Shown here: one piece after another, positions 55,192-64,000 of the stretch | Position numbering within the stretch: position 1 is the first letter of the stretch | How the letters are laid out: every line of letters begins with the position of its first letter | Assembly (NCBI GenBank): GCA_947258715.1 | Contig: CAMYJH010000011.1 | Span: forward strand, 1-64,000 | DNA length: 64,000 bases | Origin: an uncultured Gammaproteobacteria bacterium | GTDB lineage: Bacteria > Pseudomonadota > Gammaproteobacteria > HK1 | Direction of reading: 5' to 3' | Program-made: the position numbers and the translations under genes | The notes under the pieces: generated by a model | The model's database searches: none | The model's input: only the letters and a program-made list of their open reading frames with translations | Told to the model about the DNA's origin: nothing

Positions 55192-56424
55192 ATGCTGAAT
55201 AATCTCAGGATTGACGGCGGGCGACTGTGGCAAAGTCTAACCGCGCTTGCAAGAATCGGCGCCACGCCCAGAGGCGGCTGCTGCCGGCTCGCGCTCAGCG
55301 ACGAGGATAAGGCGGCTCGGGACTTATTCGTTTCCTGGTGTCGCAGAGCGTGTTGCGACATCAGCGTCGATCGTCTGGGTAACATCTTTGCCCGCCGCGC
55401 CGGGCGCAACCCGGACCTGCCCCCGGTCGCCACCGGGAGCCACCTGGATACCCAGCCCCACGGCGGAAAGTTCGACGGCGCTTACGGTGTGCTGGCCGGT
55501 CTCGAGGTCATTCGTACCCTGAACGATCACGATATCGAGACCGAAGCGCCGCTAGAAGTCGTGGTCTGGACCAACGAGGAAGGCGCGCGTTTTGCCCCCT
55601 CGATGATTGCCTCTGGCGTGTTCGCGGGCAGCTACGAGGAAGATTTCGCCCTTGCTTGCGCCGACGTCGATGGACACACCATGGGTGAAGAACTAGAGCG
55701 CATCGGCTACGCCGGTAGCGAGCCTTGCGGCGGACGGATCTTTGACGCTTTTTTCGAAGCCCACATCGAGCAGGGACCGATTCTGGAAAGGGAACAAAAA
55801 GTCATTGGCGCGGTGACCGGGGTTCAGGGGCTACGCTGGTACGACGTCAGCGTGCGAGGGCAAGACGCCCACTCCGGCTCCACCCCGATGCCGGGCCGCC
55901 GCAACGCCCTGGTCGGTGCCGCTGAAATGGTGAGCGCCATCGATGCTCTGGCGTTCGAGTCCGCTCCCGACGCGGTGGCCACGGTCGGCCAGCTCGATGT
56001 GTCTCCTAACTCGCGCAACACCATACCCGGCGGGGTTTTCTTCACCGTGGACCTTCGGCATCCCAGATCGGAAGCGATAACGGAAATGGAGGATCGCTTT
56101 CGAGTACTTTTTAGTCTAATTGCCGAACGCCGCGGGCTGGAATCGAGCGTCGAACAGATCGCCCACACGCCACCCGTGATGTTCGACCCCGGCTGCGTCG
56201 ACGCGGTGCGACAGGCCAGCAAAGCGCTGGGTTACCCCAGCCGGGACATTCTCTCAGGCGCGGGTCACGACGCGTGTCACCTTTCCAAAGTAACGCCTAC
56301 CGGTATGATCTTCGTGCCCTGCGCCGGGGGCTTGAGTCATAACGAAGAAGAAAGCGCCGAAGCTTCCGACCTCGCCGCGGGATGTAACGTGCTTCTGCAC
56401 GCCGTGCTCGCCAGGGCCGGCTGA
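55192..56424 (+). CDS. M20-family amidase (N-carbamoyl-amino-acid/allantoate hydrolase)
   Basis: A 410-residue zinc amidohydrolase of the hydantoinase/carbamoylase family. Metal ligands are seen in GSHLDTQPHGGKFDG, TNEEGARF and HIEQGP, with SGAGHDACHLSK near the C-terminus. Substrates in the family include N-carbamoyl amino acids, allantoate and ureidoglycine; no pathway neighbour decides between them. It diverges from the GST gene. Confidence 0.9.
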   Translation: MLNNLRIDGGRLWQSLTALARIGATPRGGCCRLALSDEDKAARDLFVSWCRRACCDISVDRLGNIFARRAGRNPDLPPVATGSHLDTQPHGGKFDGAYGVLAGLEVIRTLNDHDIETEAPLEVVVWTNEEGARFAPSMIASGVFAGSYEEDFALACADVDGHTMGEELERIGYAGSEPCGGRIFDAFFEAHIEQGPILEREQKVIGAVTGVQGLRWYDVSVRGQDAHSGSTPMPGRRNALVGAAEMVSAIDALAFESAPDAVATVGQLDVSPNSRNTIPGGVFFTVDLRHPRSEAITEMEDRFRVLFSLIAERRGLESSVEQIAHTPPVMFDPGCVDAVRQASKALGYPSRDILSGAGHDACHLSKVTPTGMIFVPCAGGLSHNEEESAEASDLAAGCNVLLHAVLARAG

Positions 56425-56540
56425 CGGAACAGTCGGAACGACGCCTACTTCGGAGCAGGCCTGCCCGCTACTCCTTCAATCAGACAAATTGGCGAACGCC
56501 GACGCCCGGATGGTCGGGGGTCACCCATGGTGCCGGCAAA

Positions 56541-57443
56541 TCAACGCTTCTCCACCCGGTAACCGCGGGACTTTAGCCTCTGGGCGAGACCACCCTCCCC
56601 CACCATATGCGCCGCGCCGATGACGACGAAGCTGGCCCCTCCGGATTTCAGTAGCGCATCAATTTTGTTCGCCATCTCGGCGTTGCGATTCTCTATCAGG
56701 CGCGCATACAGGTCGCCGGCGTCGGGCTCGCTGCGCCAGCTGGCGTTGATCTCCGCGTCCAGCGCGGCGGCATCTCCACGCTGCCAGGCGGCAACAATGT
56801 TTTCGAAGGTGTTCGATTCTGCGTCAAGATCTCGTAGCGTAGCGTGCAGAAAACGCTCCTGCTCATCGGGCGACAAATTAGCCAACAGCCCCATCTGGTA
56901 ATCGAACCCCTCCAGCTCGACCACCGGGATTCGCCCGCTGGCTCGCGAAAGAAAATGCCGGTCGACGCCCAGGTCTTCCTGAAACCCCTTGCGACCCAGG
57001 GCCATTGCGGTGAGAGTAAATGCGGCCAGCCACGGTCGCTGAACGGCCAGCAACTCCAAAGGCACGCCGTACTGCTGCGCGCGCTGGCGCAGCGCCGTCC
57101 AGACCTGTGGTGAGACATGGTCGGCAAGAGTGGTGCCGTCCATATATGCGCCCTCGGTGCTGATCCACTGGAGTATCGCGACGGGATCCATAGCGCCGAG
57201 GTCGATTTCGACCACTAGCCGGTCGGCGCTCTCGAACGCGGCGTTGACCGGAGCGCTCAGTGGATACATCTCAGCGGTGCCGAAATGCAGCGAGCCAAGC
57301 AGGTAGGCCGTGCCGCCGGCCCCGGTCACTTTCCAGAAGGGCCCCTCGCTGGCGGTCGCCGGCGACGCTCCGAGCAATAACACCAGCGACAGGGCGAGGA
57401 CCGCGGCGCTGCGCGACCAGCGGCGGATATTGATGAAGCACAT
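56541..57443 (-). CDS. TraB/GumN-family protein
   Basis: A 300-residue protein with a signal peptide (about 1-32, MCFINIRRWSRSAAVLALSL then an ASPATA cleavage region). The family signature YLLGSLHFGTAEMYPL and the C-terminal FVVIGAAHMVGEGGL include the histidines proposed to form the active site of this peptidase-like (ChaN/EreA-related) family. The ATG at 57443 is preferred over a TTG at 57485. Its function in bacteria is not settled. Confidence 0.85.
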   Translation of the reverse strand: MCFINIRRWSRSAAVLALSLVLLLGASPATASEGPFWKVTGAGGTAYLLGSLHFGTAEMYPLSAPVNAAFESADRLVVEIDLGAMDPVAILQWISTEGAYMDGTTLADHVSPQVWTALRQRAQQYGVPLELLAVQRPWLAAFTLTAMALGRKGFQEDLGVDRHFLSRASGRIPVVELEGFDYQMGLLANLSPDEQERFLHATLRDLDAESNTFENIVAAWQRGDAAALDAEINASWRSEPDAGDLYARLIENRNAEMANKIDALLKSGGASFVVIGAAHMVGEGGLAQRLKSRGYRVEKR

Positions 57444-57589
57444 GCTTTTGCGGCTAAGTAAACTCACGCTATTCAGTCCTGGCAAGGTTCCAAAGATAGC
57501 GCCCGCGGGCGGATTGCGCGGTCCTATGGCCCTCGAAGGGTATTCGAACGACTAAAGTAACAGTAGCCTGTTTTTGCCGGAGTCCCAGA

Positions 57590-59578
57590 TTGCGCGCCGT
57601 CTCAATCCGTCAAAGCCTGCTCAGGAACCTTGTCCTGATCATCGTGCTGATGGTCGCCGGCATCTCTGGCGTCACGCTCTACGGCACCCGTGAATTCATT
57701 TCGACGCTGTCGCGCTCCATCATCGAAAGCTCGTTGCATTTGACCGAGGCGCGCATCCGCGGTTTTATCGATCCCCTGCCCGCGGCCTTGCTTTCTGCCA
57801 AAGGATGGGCCGAGCTCGGACTACTGGACGATCTCGACCGGTCGAAGCTCGATCGAGTGTTCAAACCCCTGCTGGCACAATATCGGCAGATTACTACCGT
57901 CCGCGTGGCCGACGAACGCGGGCGCGAATATTTGCTCACGCGGCGTGGCGAAGGTTTTGCCGTGCGCGAAACACGCGCCGAAACGTGGAAATCGCGGCTT
58001 CGCTGGATCGAATTCGACGAAAATGGAAAAGCGCACTCCCGCTGGCAGGACTCGGGCTACGATCCGCGACTGCGTTCCTGGTACATGGCCGCCGCCGAGG
58101 CCATCAATGGCAACAACGAGAGCACCTATTGGTCGCCACCCTACCGGCTGCCTGGGGACGTCCCCGGGATCACCTCCTCCATTGCGGCCGACATCGGCAG
58201 CGGGGTGCGCGTGATCGCCTTCGATCTTCAGCTAAAGAGCATTTCTGAATTCATCCAGACGCTGAGGGTCAGTGATGGCGGCGGCGTCATACTTCTGACC
58301 AGTGACGGCCGTATCATCGGCGCTCCCGGAAACTTTCTTCGCAGCCAGGACGGGAGACCCGAAAGTGTGCTGCTCCGCCGCCCCGACGAGTTGGGCTGGG
58401 CTTTGGCCGAGAACGCAGTCGCGGCCCTGATCGGAATCGGTCCGCTAAGGTCTCCGCTGCGATTCAAAAGCGAGGGCCGGCCCTACTGGGGTCAGGCGCG
58501 CGTGTTTCCGCTTTCCCCGGATATCGCGCTATCCGTCGCCGTGGTGGTGCCGGAGGCGGATCTGTTTGGTCCGCTTTCCGTTCTGGCCGCGTACGTGGTG
58601 ATGATCGTGGTTCTGGTTCTGCTGGTGGCAATCCTGCAGGCTGTCGCCCTGTCCCGTCGATACAGCCGGCCGATCGAGGCGCTGGTTGAGGAAAGCGACC
58701 GCATCAGCCGCGGCAATCTGGAGGGTCAGCGCCAGATTGAAACCAGCGTCGCGGAGGTGCAAAAGCTGGCCGATGCGCACGATCGCATGCGCAGCGGTCT
58801 ACAATCGCTGATGCGACTGGAACGGGATCTCGCTATCGCGCGCAAGATCCAGCAGCACACCTTTCCGGACCGGCTACCGATACTGCCCGGATTCGACATC
58901 GACGCCTTCAGCGAACCTGCGCAGCAGACGGGCGGCGATACCTACGACGTGATTGCCCGCTCTCCGGCAGGACTTCCCGCCCGGGAAGATGAGGACATAA
59001 TGGGCGCCGTGCTGTTGCTCGCCGACGTCACCGGACACGGTATCGGGCCCGCGCTCACGGCGGTACAGGTGCGCGCAATGCTCCGCATGGCAGTTCGTAT
59101 CGACGCCGATCTGACGATGATTGCCCGCCACGTCAACGCTCAGCTCGCTGCCGATCTTTTCGGAGGCCGCTTTATCACCGCCTGGCTAGGAGAACTCGAC
59201 GCACGCAAACATACATTGACCTACTTCAGCGCCGGCCAGGCGCCGCTGATTCATTTTCACGCAAAGGAGGATCGATTCGAGTTTCTCGACGCCGACGCGC
59301 CGCCTTTCGGCATTGACGAAGACCTGAAGATACATACGGGTCCGCCGCTGATTCTCGAGCCGGGCGATATATTCGCCGTCTTCTCCGACGGCGTTTTCGA
59401 GTCCCAAGGTGCCGGACGTGACCGCTTCGGCGAGGACCGTATGCTGAGCATCATGAGACACCACCGCGACGAATCGTGCGGACGAATTCTGCTAGAAGTA
59501 AGAAAGGCGCTTGCTGATTTCGGTGCCGGAGCGCAGGCCGCCGACGACCGCACAGCGGTCATTATCAAGCGAAGCTGA
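57590..59578 (+). CDS. Membrane SpoIIE-type PP2C phosphatase with Cache and HAMP domains
   Basis: A 662-residue protein starting at a TTG with GGAG seven bases upstream. It has two membrane segments (about 12-32 and 325-350) that enclose a Cache-like periplasmic sensor, then HAMP (about 350-405) and a C-terminal PP2C domain (about 425-660) with the metal aspartates in LLADVTGHGIGPAL, FSDGVFES and DDRTAVII. It probably dephosphorylates an anti-sigma-antagonist, though no STAS or RsbW gene is adjacent. Its stop codon overlaps the YcgL start. Confidence 0.9.
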   Translation: MRAVSIRQSLLRNLVLIIVLMVAGISGVTLYGTREFISTLSRSIIESSLHLTEARIRGFIDPLPAALLSAKGWAELGLLDDLDRSKLDRVFKPLLAQYRQITTVRVADERGREYLLTRRGEGFAVRETRAETWKSRLRWIEFDENGKAHSRWQDSGYDPRLRSWYMAAAEAINGNNESTYWSPPYRLPGDVPGITSSIAADIGSGVRVIAFDLQLKSISEFIQTLRVSDGGGVILLTSDGRIIGAPGNFLRSQDGRPESVLLRRPDELGWALAENAVAALIGIGPLRSPLRFKSEGRPYWGQARVFPLSPDIALSVAVVVPEADLFGPLSVLAAYVVMIVVLVLLVAILQAVALSRRYSRPIEALVEESDRISRGNLEGQRQIETSVAEVQKLADAHDRMRSGLQSLMRLERDLAIARKIQQHTFPDRLPILPGFDIDAFSEPAQQTGGDTYDVIARSPAGLPAREDEDIMGAVLLLADVTGHGIGPALTAVQVRAMLRMAVRIDADLTMIARHVNAQLAADLFGGRFITAWLGELDARKHTLTYFSAGQAPLIHFHAKEDRFEFLDADAPPFGIDEDLKIHTGPPLILEPGDIFAVFSDGVFESQGAGRDRFGEDRMLSIMRHHRDESCGRILLEVRKALADFGAGAQAADDRTAVIIKRS

Positions 59579-59886
59579 TGGCTAAAGAAACCAAAAGTGA
59601 AAAGGTTAAGGGCGCTCACTCTTCCCCCCGCCGCTGCTGGATTTACAAGAGTGCGCGCCGGGAAGAAATGTATCTCTATCTGGCAGACGAGAACGGCTTC
59701 GACGCCGTACCCAAGGCGCTGATCGGAAAAATGGGTCGGCTAGACTTGGTAATGGAGCTGGAACTCCACTCCGGAAGAAAACTCGCCCGCGCAAACGTCG
59801 CCGAGGTCATAAAGTCATTGCAGAAAAAGGGCTATTACCTTCAGCTTCCTCCACTCGACATGCCCCGCCGACATCGCTTGCAGTAA
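59578..59886 (+). CDS. YcgL-domain protein
   Basis: A 102-residue protein with the YcgL pattern CWIYKSARREEMYLYL, KMGRLDLVMELEL and GYYLQLPPL. It belongs to a family of unknown function limited largely to gammaproteobacteria. Its ATG overlaps the phosphatase stop by one base, an unusual pairing. A basic N-terminal tail of about 18 residues precedes the domain. Confidence 0.88.
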   Translation: MAKETKSEKVKGAHSSPRRCWIYKSARREEMYLYLADENGFDAVPKALIGKMGRLDLVMELELHSGRKLARANVAEVIKSLQKKGYYLQLPPLDMPRRHRLQ

Positions 59887-59944
59887 AGTAATCGACCCAG
59901 CGTGAAATGCGTTCACGACCCGTAGCCGCCGATCCCTCGCCGAT

Positions 59945-60598
59945 ATGCCCCCGACAAAGACAATTTCCCTGGCGCAGTGCTTCGACCGCTGCCAACGCCG
60001 CGTATTTTCGATCAACGAGCACATCATCGCCGCGGGTGACGAATCCGACTCCGTCTACTACATACTCAAAGGCTCAGTGGCGGTGGTGCTGGAGGATGAC
60101 GACGGTCACGAAATCGTGCTTGCGTATCTGAACCAAGACGAATGTTTCGGCGAAATCGGCATGTTCGACGAGCGGGGTCAGCGAAGCGCATGGGTACGAG
60201 CGAGGACGGAATCCGAGATCGTCGAGCTCAGCTACGACAGACTGCGACAGCTCTTTGTTACCTCCCCAGAAGCCGTGTTCGCCATGCTGTGCCAGCTGTC
60301 TTTACGCCTCCGGGACACCAGCCGCAAGCTGGGTGACCTGGCGTTCAAGAATGTGTCGGGCCGCATTGCCGGCGCCTTGCTGGACCTCTGTGAGCAACCC
60401 GATGGGGTGCGAACCAAAGAAGGATTCGAAATCGAGATCACCCGCCAGGAGCTGGGTCGCATCGTGGGCTGCTCGCGGGAAATGGCGAGTCGGGTACTGA
60501 AAAGCTTGGAGGAACGGCACCTGGTGGCGGTACTCGGAAAAAAGATACTGGTCCGCGGACGCCGTCGCCTGAACGCTTCCACCCACGCCCGCGATTGA
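59945..60598 (+). CDS. crp: cAMP receptor protein Crp/Vfr
   Basis: A 217-residue CRP. The cAMP pocket is complete: GEIGMFDERGQRSAWVRA (E70, R80, S81) and T125-S126 in the C-helix. The DNA-recognition helix reads RQELGRIVGCSREMASRVLK, with R178 and E179 as in Escherichia coli CRP (QEIGQIVGCSRETVGRILK). It therefore should bind TGTGA-N6-TCACA sites. It follows the YcgL gene by 58 bases. The cyclase at 47529 could provide cAMP. Confidence 0.94.
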   Translation: MPPTKTISLAQCFDRCQRRVFSINEHIIAAGDESDSVYYILKGSVAVVLEDDDGHEIVLAYLNQDECFGEIGMFDERGQRSAWVRARTESEIVELSYDRLRQLFVTSPEAVFAMLCQLSLRLRDTSRKLGDLAFKNVSGRIAGALLDLCEQPDGVRTKEGFEIEITRQELGRIVGCSREMASRVLKSLEERHLVAVLGKKILVRGRRRLNASTHARD

Positions 60599-60744
60599 AT
60601 TGACGCCGCCGCTCAGGAAACCCGGGGACTGCAAACACGACCCGGCTTCCTTCGACCCGGACCGCCTTCGCCAATGCAACCTTTCTCCAACGCGCAGGTC
60701 TGTTATTTTGGGCTCGGCGGACAGCAAGCACGTATTCTCCTTCG

Positions 60745-61596
60745 ATGACATTGCAATACTCTGTTCAACGACTTCCGATTGCCTTGCTGCTGTTGACTTT
60801 CGTTACCGGCCCGGCCAGCGCGCTGTTTTCCGCGCCCAAAGCCGAGCTCTGGGAACGCTGGACCGCTCACGACGAGGCCTCCACGACCACCATTGATCAC
60901 TCCGCGTGGACGAAATTATTGAGCCGTTACCTGGAAAAATCTGACGATGGCGTCAACCGGATGCGCTATGCGGACGTTCAGCAAGCGGACCGGCGTCTCC
61001 TCAGTGAATACATCGCGATGCTGACGTCGACCACAATCAGCAAACTCAGCCGCGCCGAACAGAGAGCCTACTGGATCAACCTCTACAACGCGCTGACGGT
61101 GAAAGTCGTTCTGGAACATTATCCGGTTTCAAGCATTCGGGATATCGACATCTCCCCTGGACTGTTCTCATTCGGTCCCTGGGACAAAAAGCTCGTCGCC
61201 ATTGAAGGTGAGAATCTGAGCCTCAACGACATTGAGCACCGTATCCTGCGTCCCATATGGAAGGACGCCCGTATTCACTACGCGGTGAACTGTGCCTCCA
61301 TCGGTTGTCCCAATCTAATGCCGATCGCGTTTTCGGCTCAAAACTCCGAGATGCTGCTGGAGCAAGGCGCGCGGGAGTACGTGAATCATTCCCGCGGCGT
61401 GGCGATTATCGATGGCAAGGCGGTGGCGTCAAAGATCTACGACTGGTTCAAGTCGGACTTTGGAGACTCGGACCAAGAGGTTCTGGAGCATCTTCGCCGC
61501 TACGCCGAGCCGGCATTAAGGCAGAAGCTTGACGGCTTTAGCCGTCTCGGCGGATACCGCTACGACTGGGCTCTGAATGAAGTGGCGACAGAGTGA
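60745..61596 (+). CDS. DUF547-family exported protein
   Basis: A 283-residue protein with a signal peptide (about 1-26, cleavage at ASA-LF). The conserved DUF547 block is visible: AYWINLYNALTVKVVLEHYP, LNDIEHRILRP and the cysteine-containing HYAVNCASIGCPNL. This resembles a thiol-protease-like fold, but no activity has been proven for the family. Its TGA stop lies in the first unit of a GTGATGC tandem array. Confidence 0.85.
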   Translation: MTLQYSVQRLPIALLLLTFVTGPASALFSAPKAELWERWTAHDEASTTTIDHSAWTKLLSRYLEKSDDGVNRMRYADVQQADRRLLSEYIAMLTSTTISKLSRAEQRAYWINLYNALTVKVVLEHYPVSSIRDIDISPGLFSFGPWDKKLVAIEGENLSLNDIEHRILRPIWKDARIHYAVNCASIGCPNLMPIAFSAQNSEMLLEQGAREYVNHSRGVAIIDGKAVASKIYDWFKSDFGDSDQEVLEHLRRYAEPALRQKLDGFSRLGGYRYDWALNEVATE

Positions 61597-61669
61597 TGCG
61601 TGATGCGTGATGCGTGATGCGTGATGCGTGATGCGTGATGCGTGATGCGTGATGCGTGATGCGTGATGC
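61593..61669. repeat. Heptanucleotide tandem array 1 (GTGATGC x 11)
   Basis: Eleven perfect copies of GTGATGC (77 bases) begin inside the DUF547 stop codon. The array is followed after four bases by GAGCGTAA, also seen after array 2. The unit length is not a multiple of three. Confidence 0.97.
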
Positions 61670-61987
61670 AAGGAGCGTAACCGGCTAAACAAGCTTTTCA
61701 AGCTCAGACGAGCTTTACGACCTCCTTAATCTCACCCAACGCTGTGCCGTGCGCAGCAAAATAAACCGAGCAATAATGGTGAACAGAGCATGGGTATTTT
61801 CTTTTGTCATTCCCGCGAAGCTAGTCCCCGCGAAAGCGGGGAGCGAAATCCAGTAGACGGGTTTCTCATTCAATTCGTTGCTGCGCCCGGCGCACCCGCC
61901 GTTGGGCTTCGCTCACGCAAAACTCACCCTTAAGGCGTTATCCATTGCCCGCCGGGTGTTGGAGTCCGCGGTAGTTCTCTCGATGCG
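61670..61987. other. Intergenic region between convergent DUF547 and HD genes
   Basis: About 318 bases without a gene. They hold a degenerate copy of the widespread GTCATTCCCGCG...AATCCAG-type repeat with a hairpin at 61826-61841. Confidence 0.5.
61807..61853. repeat. REP-like palindromic repeat
   Basis: GTCATTCCCGCGAAG at the left and GAAATCCAG at the right enclose a perfect stem CCCCGC-GAAA-GCGGGG (61826-61841). This resembles a common short intergenic repeat in proteobacteria. It is a single copy in this window and carries no gene. Confidence 0.6.
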
Positions 61988-62560
61988 TTATTCCCGCTCA
62001 GTTCCGGGACGCGTCCAGGGCTCGCGATCGAATAGACGCCGCACCATAGGTTCGAAGAATTCCAAGCCTACGGTGTCGTAATCGGGGTCGAAGGATTCCT
62101 GGTCCCAGCGCTCGCAAAATCGTGCGCATGCGTCATAGAAGGGATGACCGGCATAGCGATCGCGCGCGTTGCGATCCTTGTCCAGATGGTGCCAGAAGTA
62201 ATAGCCCTGGAATACAGGATGATGGGCCACCACCCAGTAGTTTTCCGCGCTGACGTAAGGCTTGAGGATCTCCGCCGTCAGCGCGCCGTGGTTTTCCGGC
62301 GCCAAAGTGTCGCCGATGTCGTGCAGCAGCGCGCAGACCACGGTTTCCTCGTCGGCCCCGTCGCGCAGGGCGCGGGTCGCTGTCTGCAGAGAATGCTGGT
62401 AGCGATCGATCGGGTAGCCGAAGGTAGGACCTTCGAGCCGCACCAGCAGGCCCAGCACGTTGTCGGCCAGCTGGCCGCGCGACGGCGACCACTGCCGCTC
62501 GAGAAACTGGTATTCCTCGCGGGTGCCGTCCGCCATGCGGGTGAAAGAGACGCTTTTCAT
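61988..62560 (-). CDS. HD-domain protein with MIOX/PhnZ-like ligand pattern
   Basis: A 190-residue protein with candidate metal ligands H56, H80-D81 (LLHDIGD), H91 (ENHGALTAE) and H113/H114 (VVAHHPVFQG). The 24-residue step from the first His to the HD pair and the later histidines resemble the mixed-valent di-iron oxygenases PhnZ and MIOX as well as HD phosphohydrolases. The ATG at 62560 is three bases from a GTGATGC array, so no ribosome site is seen. The substrate is unknown. Confidence 0.75.
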   Translation of the reverse strand: MKSVSFTRMADGTREEYQFLERQWSPSRGQLADNVLGLLVRLEGPTFGYPIDRYQHSLQTATRALRDGADEETVVCALLHDIGDTLAPENHGALTAEILKPYVSAENYWVVAHHPVFQGYYFWHHLDKDRNARDRYAGHPFYDACARFCERWDQESFDPDYDTVGLEFFEPMVRRLFDREPWTRPGTERE

Positions 62561-62563
62561 TGT

Positions 62564-62661
62564 GTGATGCGTGATGCGTGATGCGTGATGCGTGATGCGT
62601 GATGCGTGATGCGTGATGCGTGATGCGTGATGCGTGATGCGTGATGCGTGATGCGTGATGC
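62564..62661. repeat. Heptanucleotide tandem array 2 (GTGATGC x 14)
   Basis: Fourteen perfect copies of GTGATGC (98 bases) in the same orientation as array 1, directly upstream of the HD gene's start codon. The array is followed after three bases by GAGCGTAA. Confidence 0.97.
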
Positions 62662-62711
62662 GATGAGCGTAATAGGCCTCAGCGGTTTGTCAATACGCTA
62701 TGCCTCTGTTC

Positions 62712-62753
62712 GCGTTACGCGTCACCCATCACGCGTTACTCGATACGCATCAC
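62712..62753. repeat. Diverged heptamer array in inverse orientation
   Basis: Six consecutive 7-base units in strict phase: GCGTTAC, GCGTCAC, CCATCAC, GCGTTAC, TCGATAC and GCATCAC. These are degenerate versions of GCATCAC, the reverse complement of the array unit. Two further matches (GTCAC, GCGTCAC) follow to 62775. Confidence 0.75.
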
Positions 62754-62777
62754 CTCTTGTCACGCTACGCGTCACCG

Positions 62778-64000
<1,223 letters not shown>

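Overview
The window is GC-rich, densely coded chromosomal DNA, most likely from a gammaproteobacterium. YcgL and DUF3379 are largely gammaproteobacterial families, the Crp copy has the Escherichia-type cAMP pocket and recognition helix, and GshA, GorA, HrpA, PPK1 and the Ccm system I maturation genes all fit. I see no rRNA, tRNA, CRISPR array, prophage or complete insertion sequence. Species cannot be named from the sequence alone. Several genes start with GTG or TTG inside the stop codon of the preceding gene.

Layout. (1) 0-15.6 kb is a phosphate-stress island: a first phoU (cut by the window edge), divergent ppk1, phoBR on the minus strand, hrpA and a YedK/HMCES-type DNA-protein crosslink gene, then pstS-pstC-pstA-pstB-phoU, with Pho-box-like 11-bp direct repeats before ppk1/phoU and before pstS. 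(2) 15.7-23 kb: a DUF4149 membrane protein, a thioredoxin-type ArsC, convergent glnS and pgi, an extradiol dioxygenase, and two tandem single-haem cytochromes c behind a promoter that carries a perfect inverted repeat. (3) 22-33 kb: two related FHA-domain proteins about 10 kb apart, an ECF sigma factor with a zinc-type anti-sigma, a PEBP protein, a TPR protein, a zinc ribbon, glutathione reductase, and a fused DhaL-DegV protein. (4) 33-39 kb: a glycosyltransferase coupled to a rhodanese, then divergently pdhA-pdhB-pdhC without E3, and a class III sirtuin. (5) 39-46 kb: an acyl-CoA thioesterase and the ccmABCDEFGH operon, which would mature the cytochromes c of region 2. (6) 46-60.6 kb: a SAF-type oxidoreductase, class III nucleotide cyclase, two EamA transporters, gshA, a DapA-family aldolase, a glutathionyl-hydroquinone-reductase-like GST, an M20 amidase, a TraB/GumN protein, a SpoIIE phosphatase, YcgL and Crp. 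(7) 60.7-64 kb: a DUF547 protein, an HD-domain protein and thiC (cut by the window edge), separated by unusual heptanucleotide tandem arrays.

The genes mostly serve phosphate and polyphosphate homeostasis, cytochrome c biogenesis, glutathione chemistry, pyruvate oxidation and cAMP signalling. The least explained material is the GTGATGC heptamer arrays (61.6-62.8 kb), the small TA-flanked inverted-repeat element whose ends form the stop codons of arsC and glnS, the two FHA paralogues with a shared unrecognised helical domain, the paired 15-bp palindromes at 33.3 kb, and the inverted repeat on the cytochrome promoter. No complete new multi-gene system is evident; these are the best leads.
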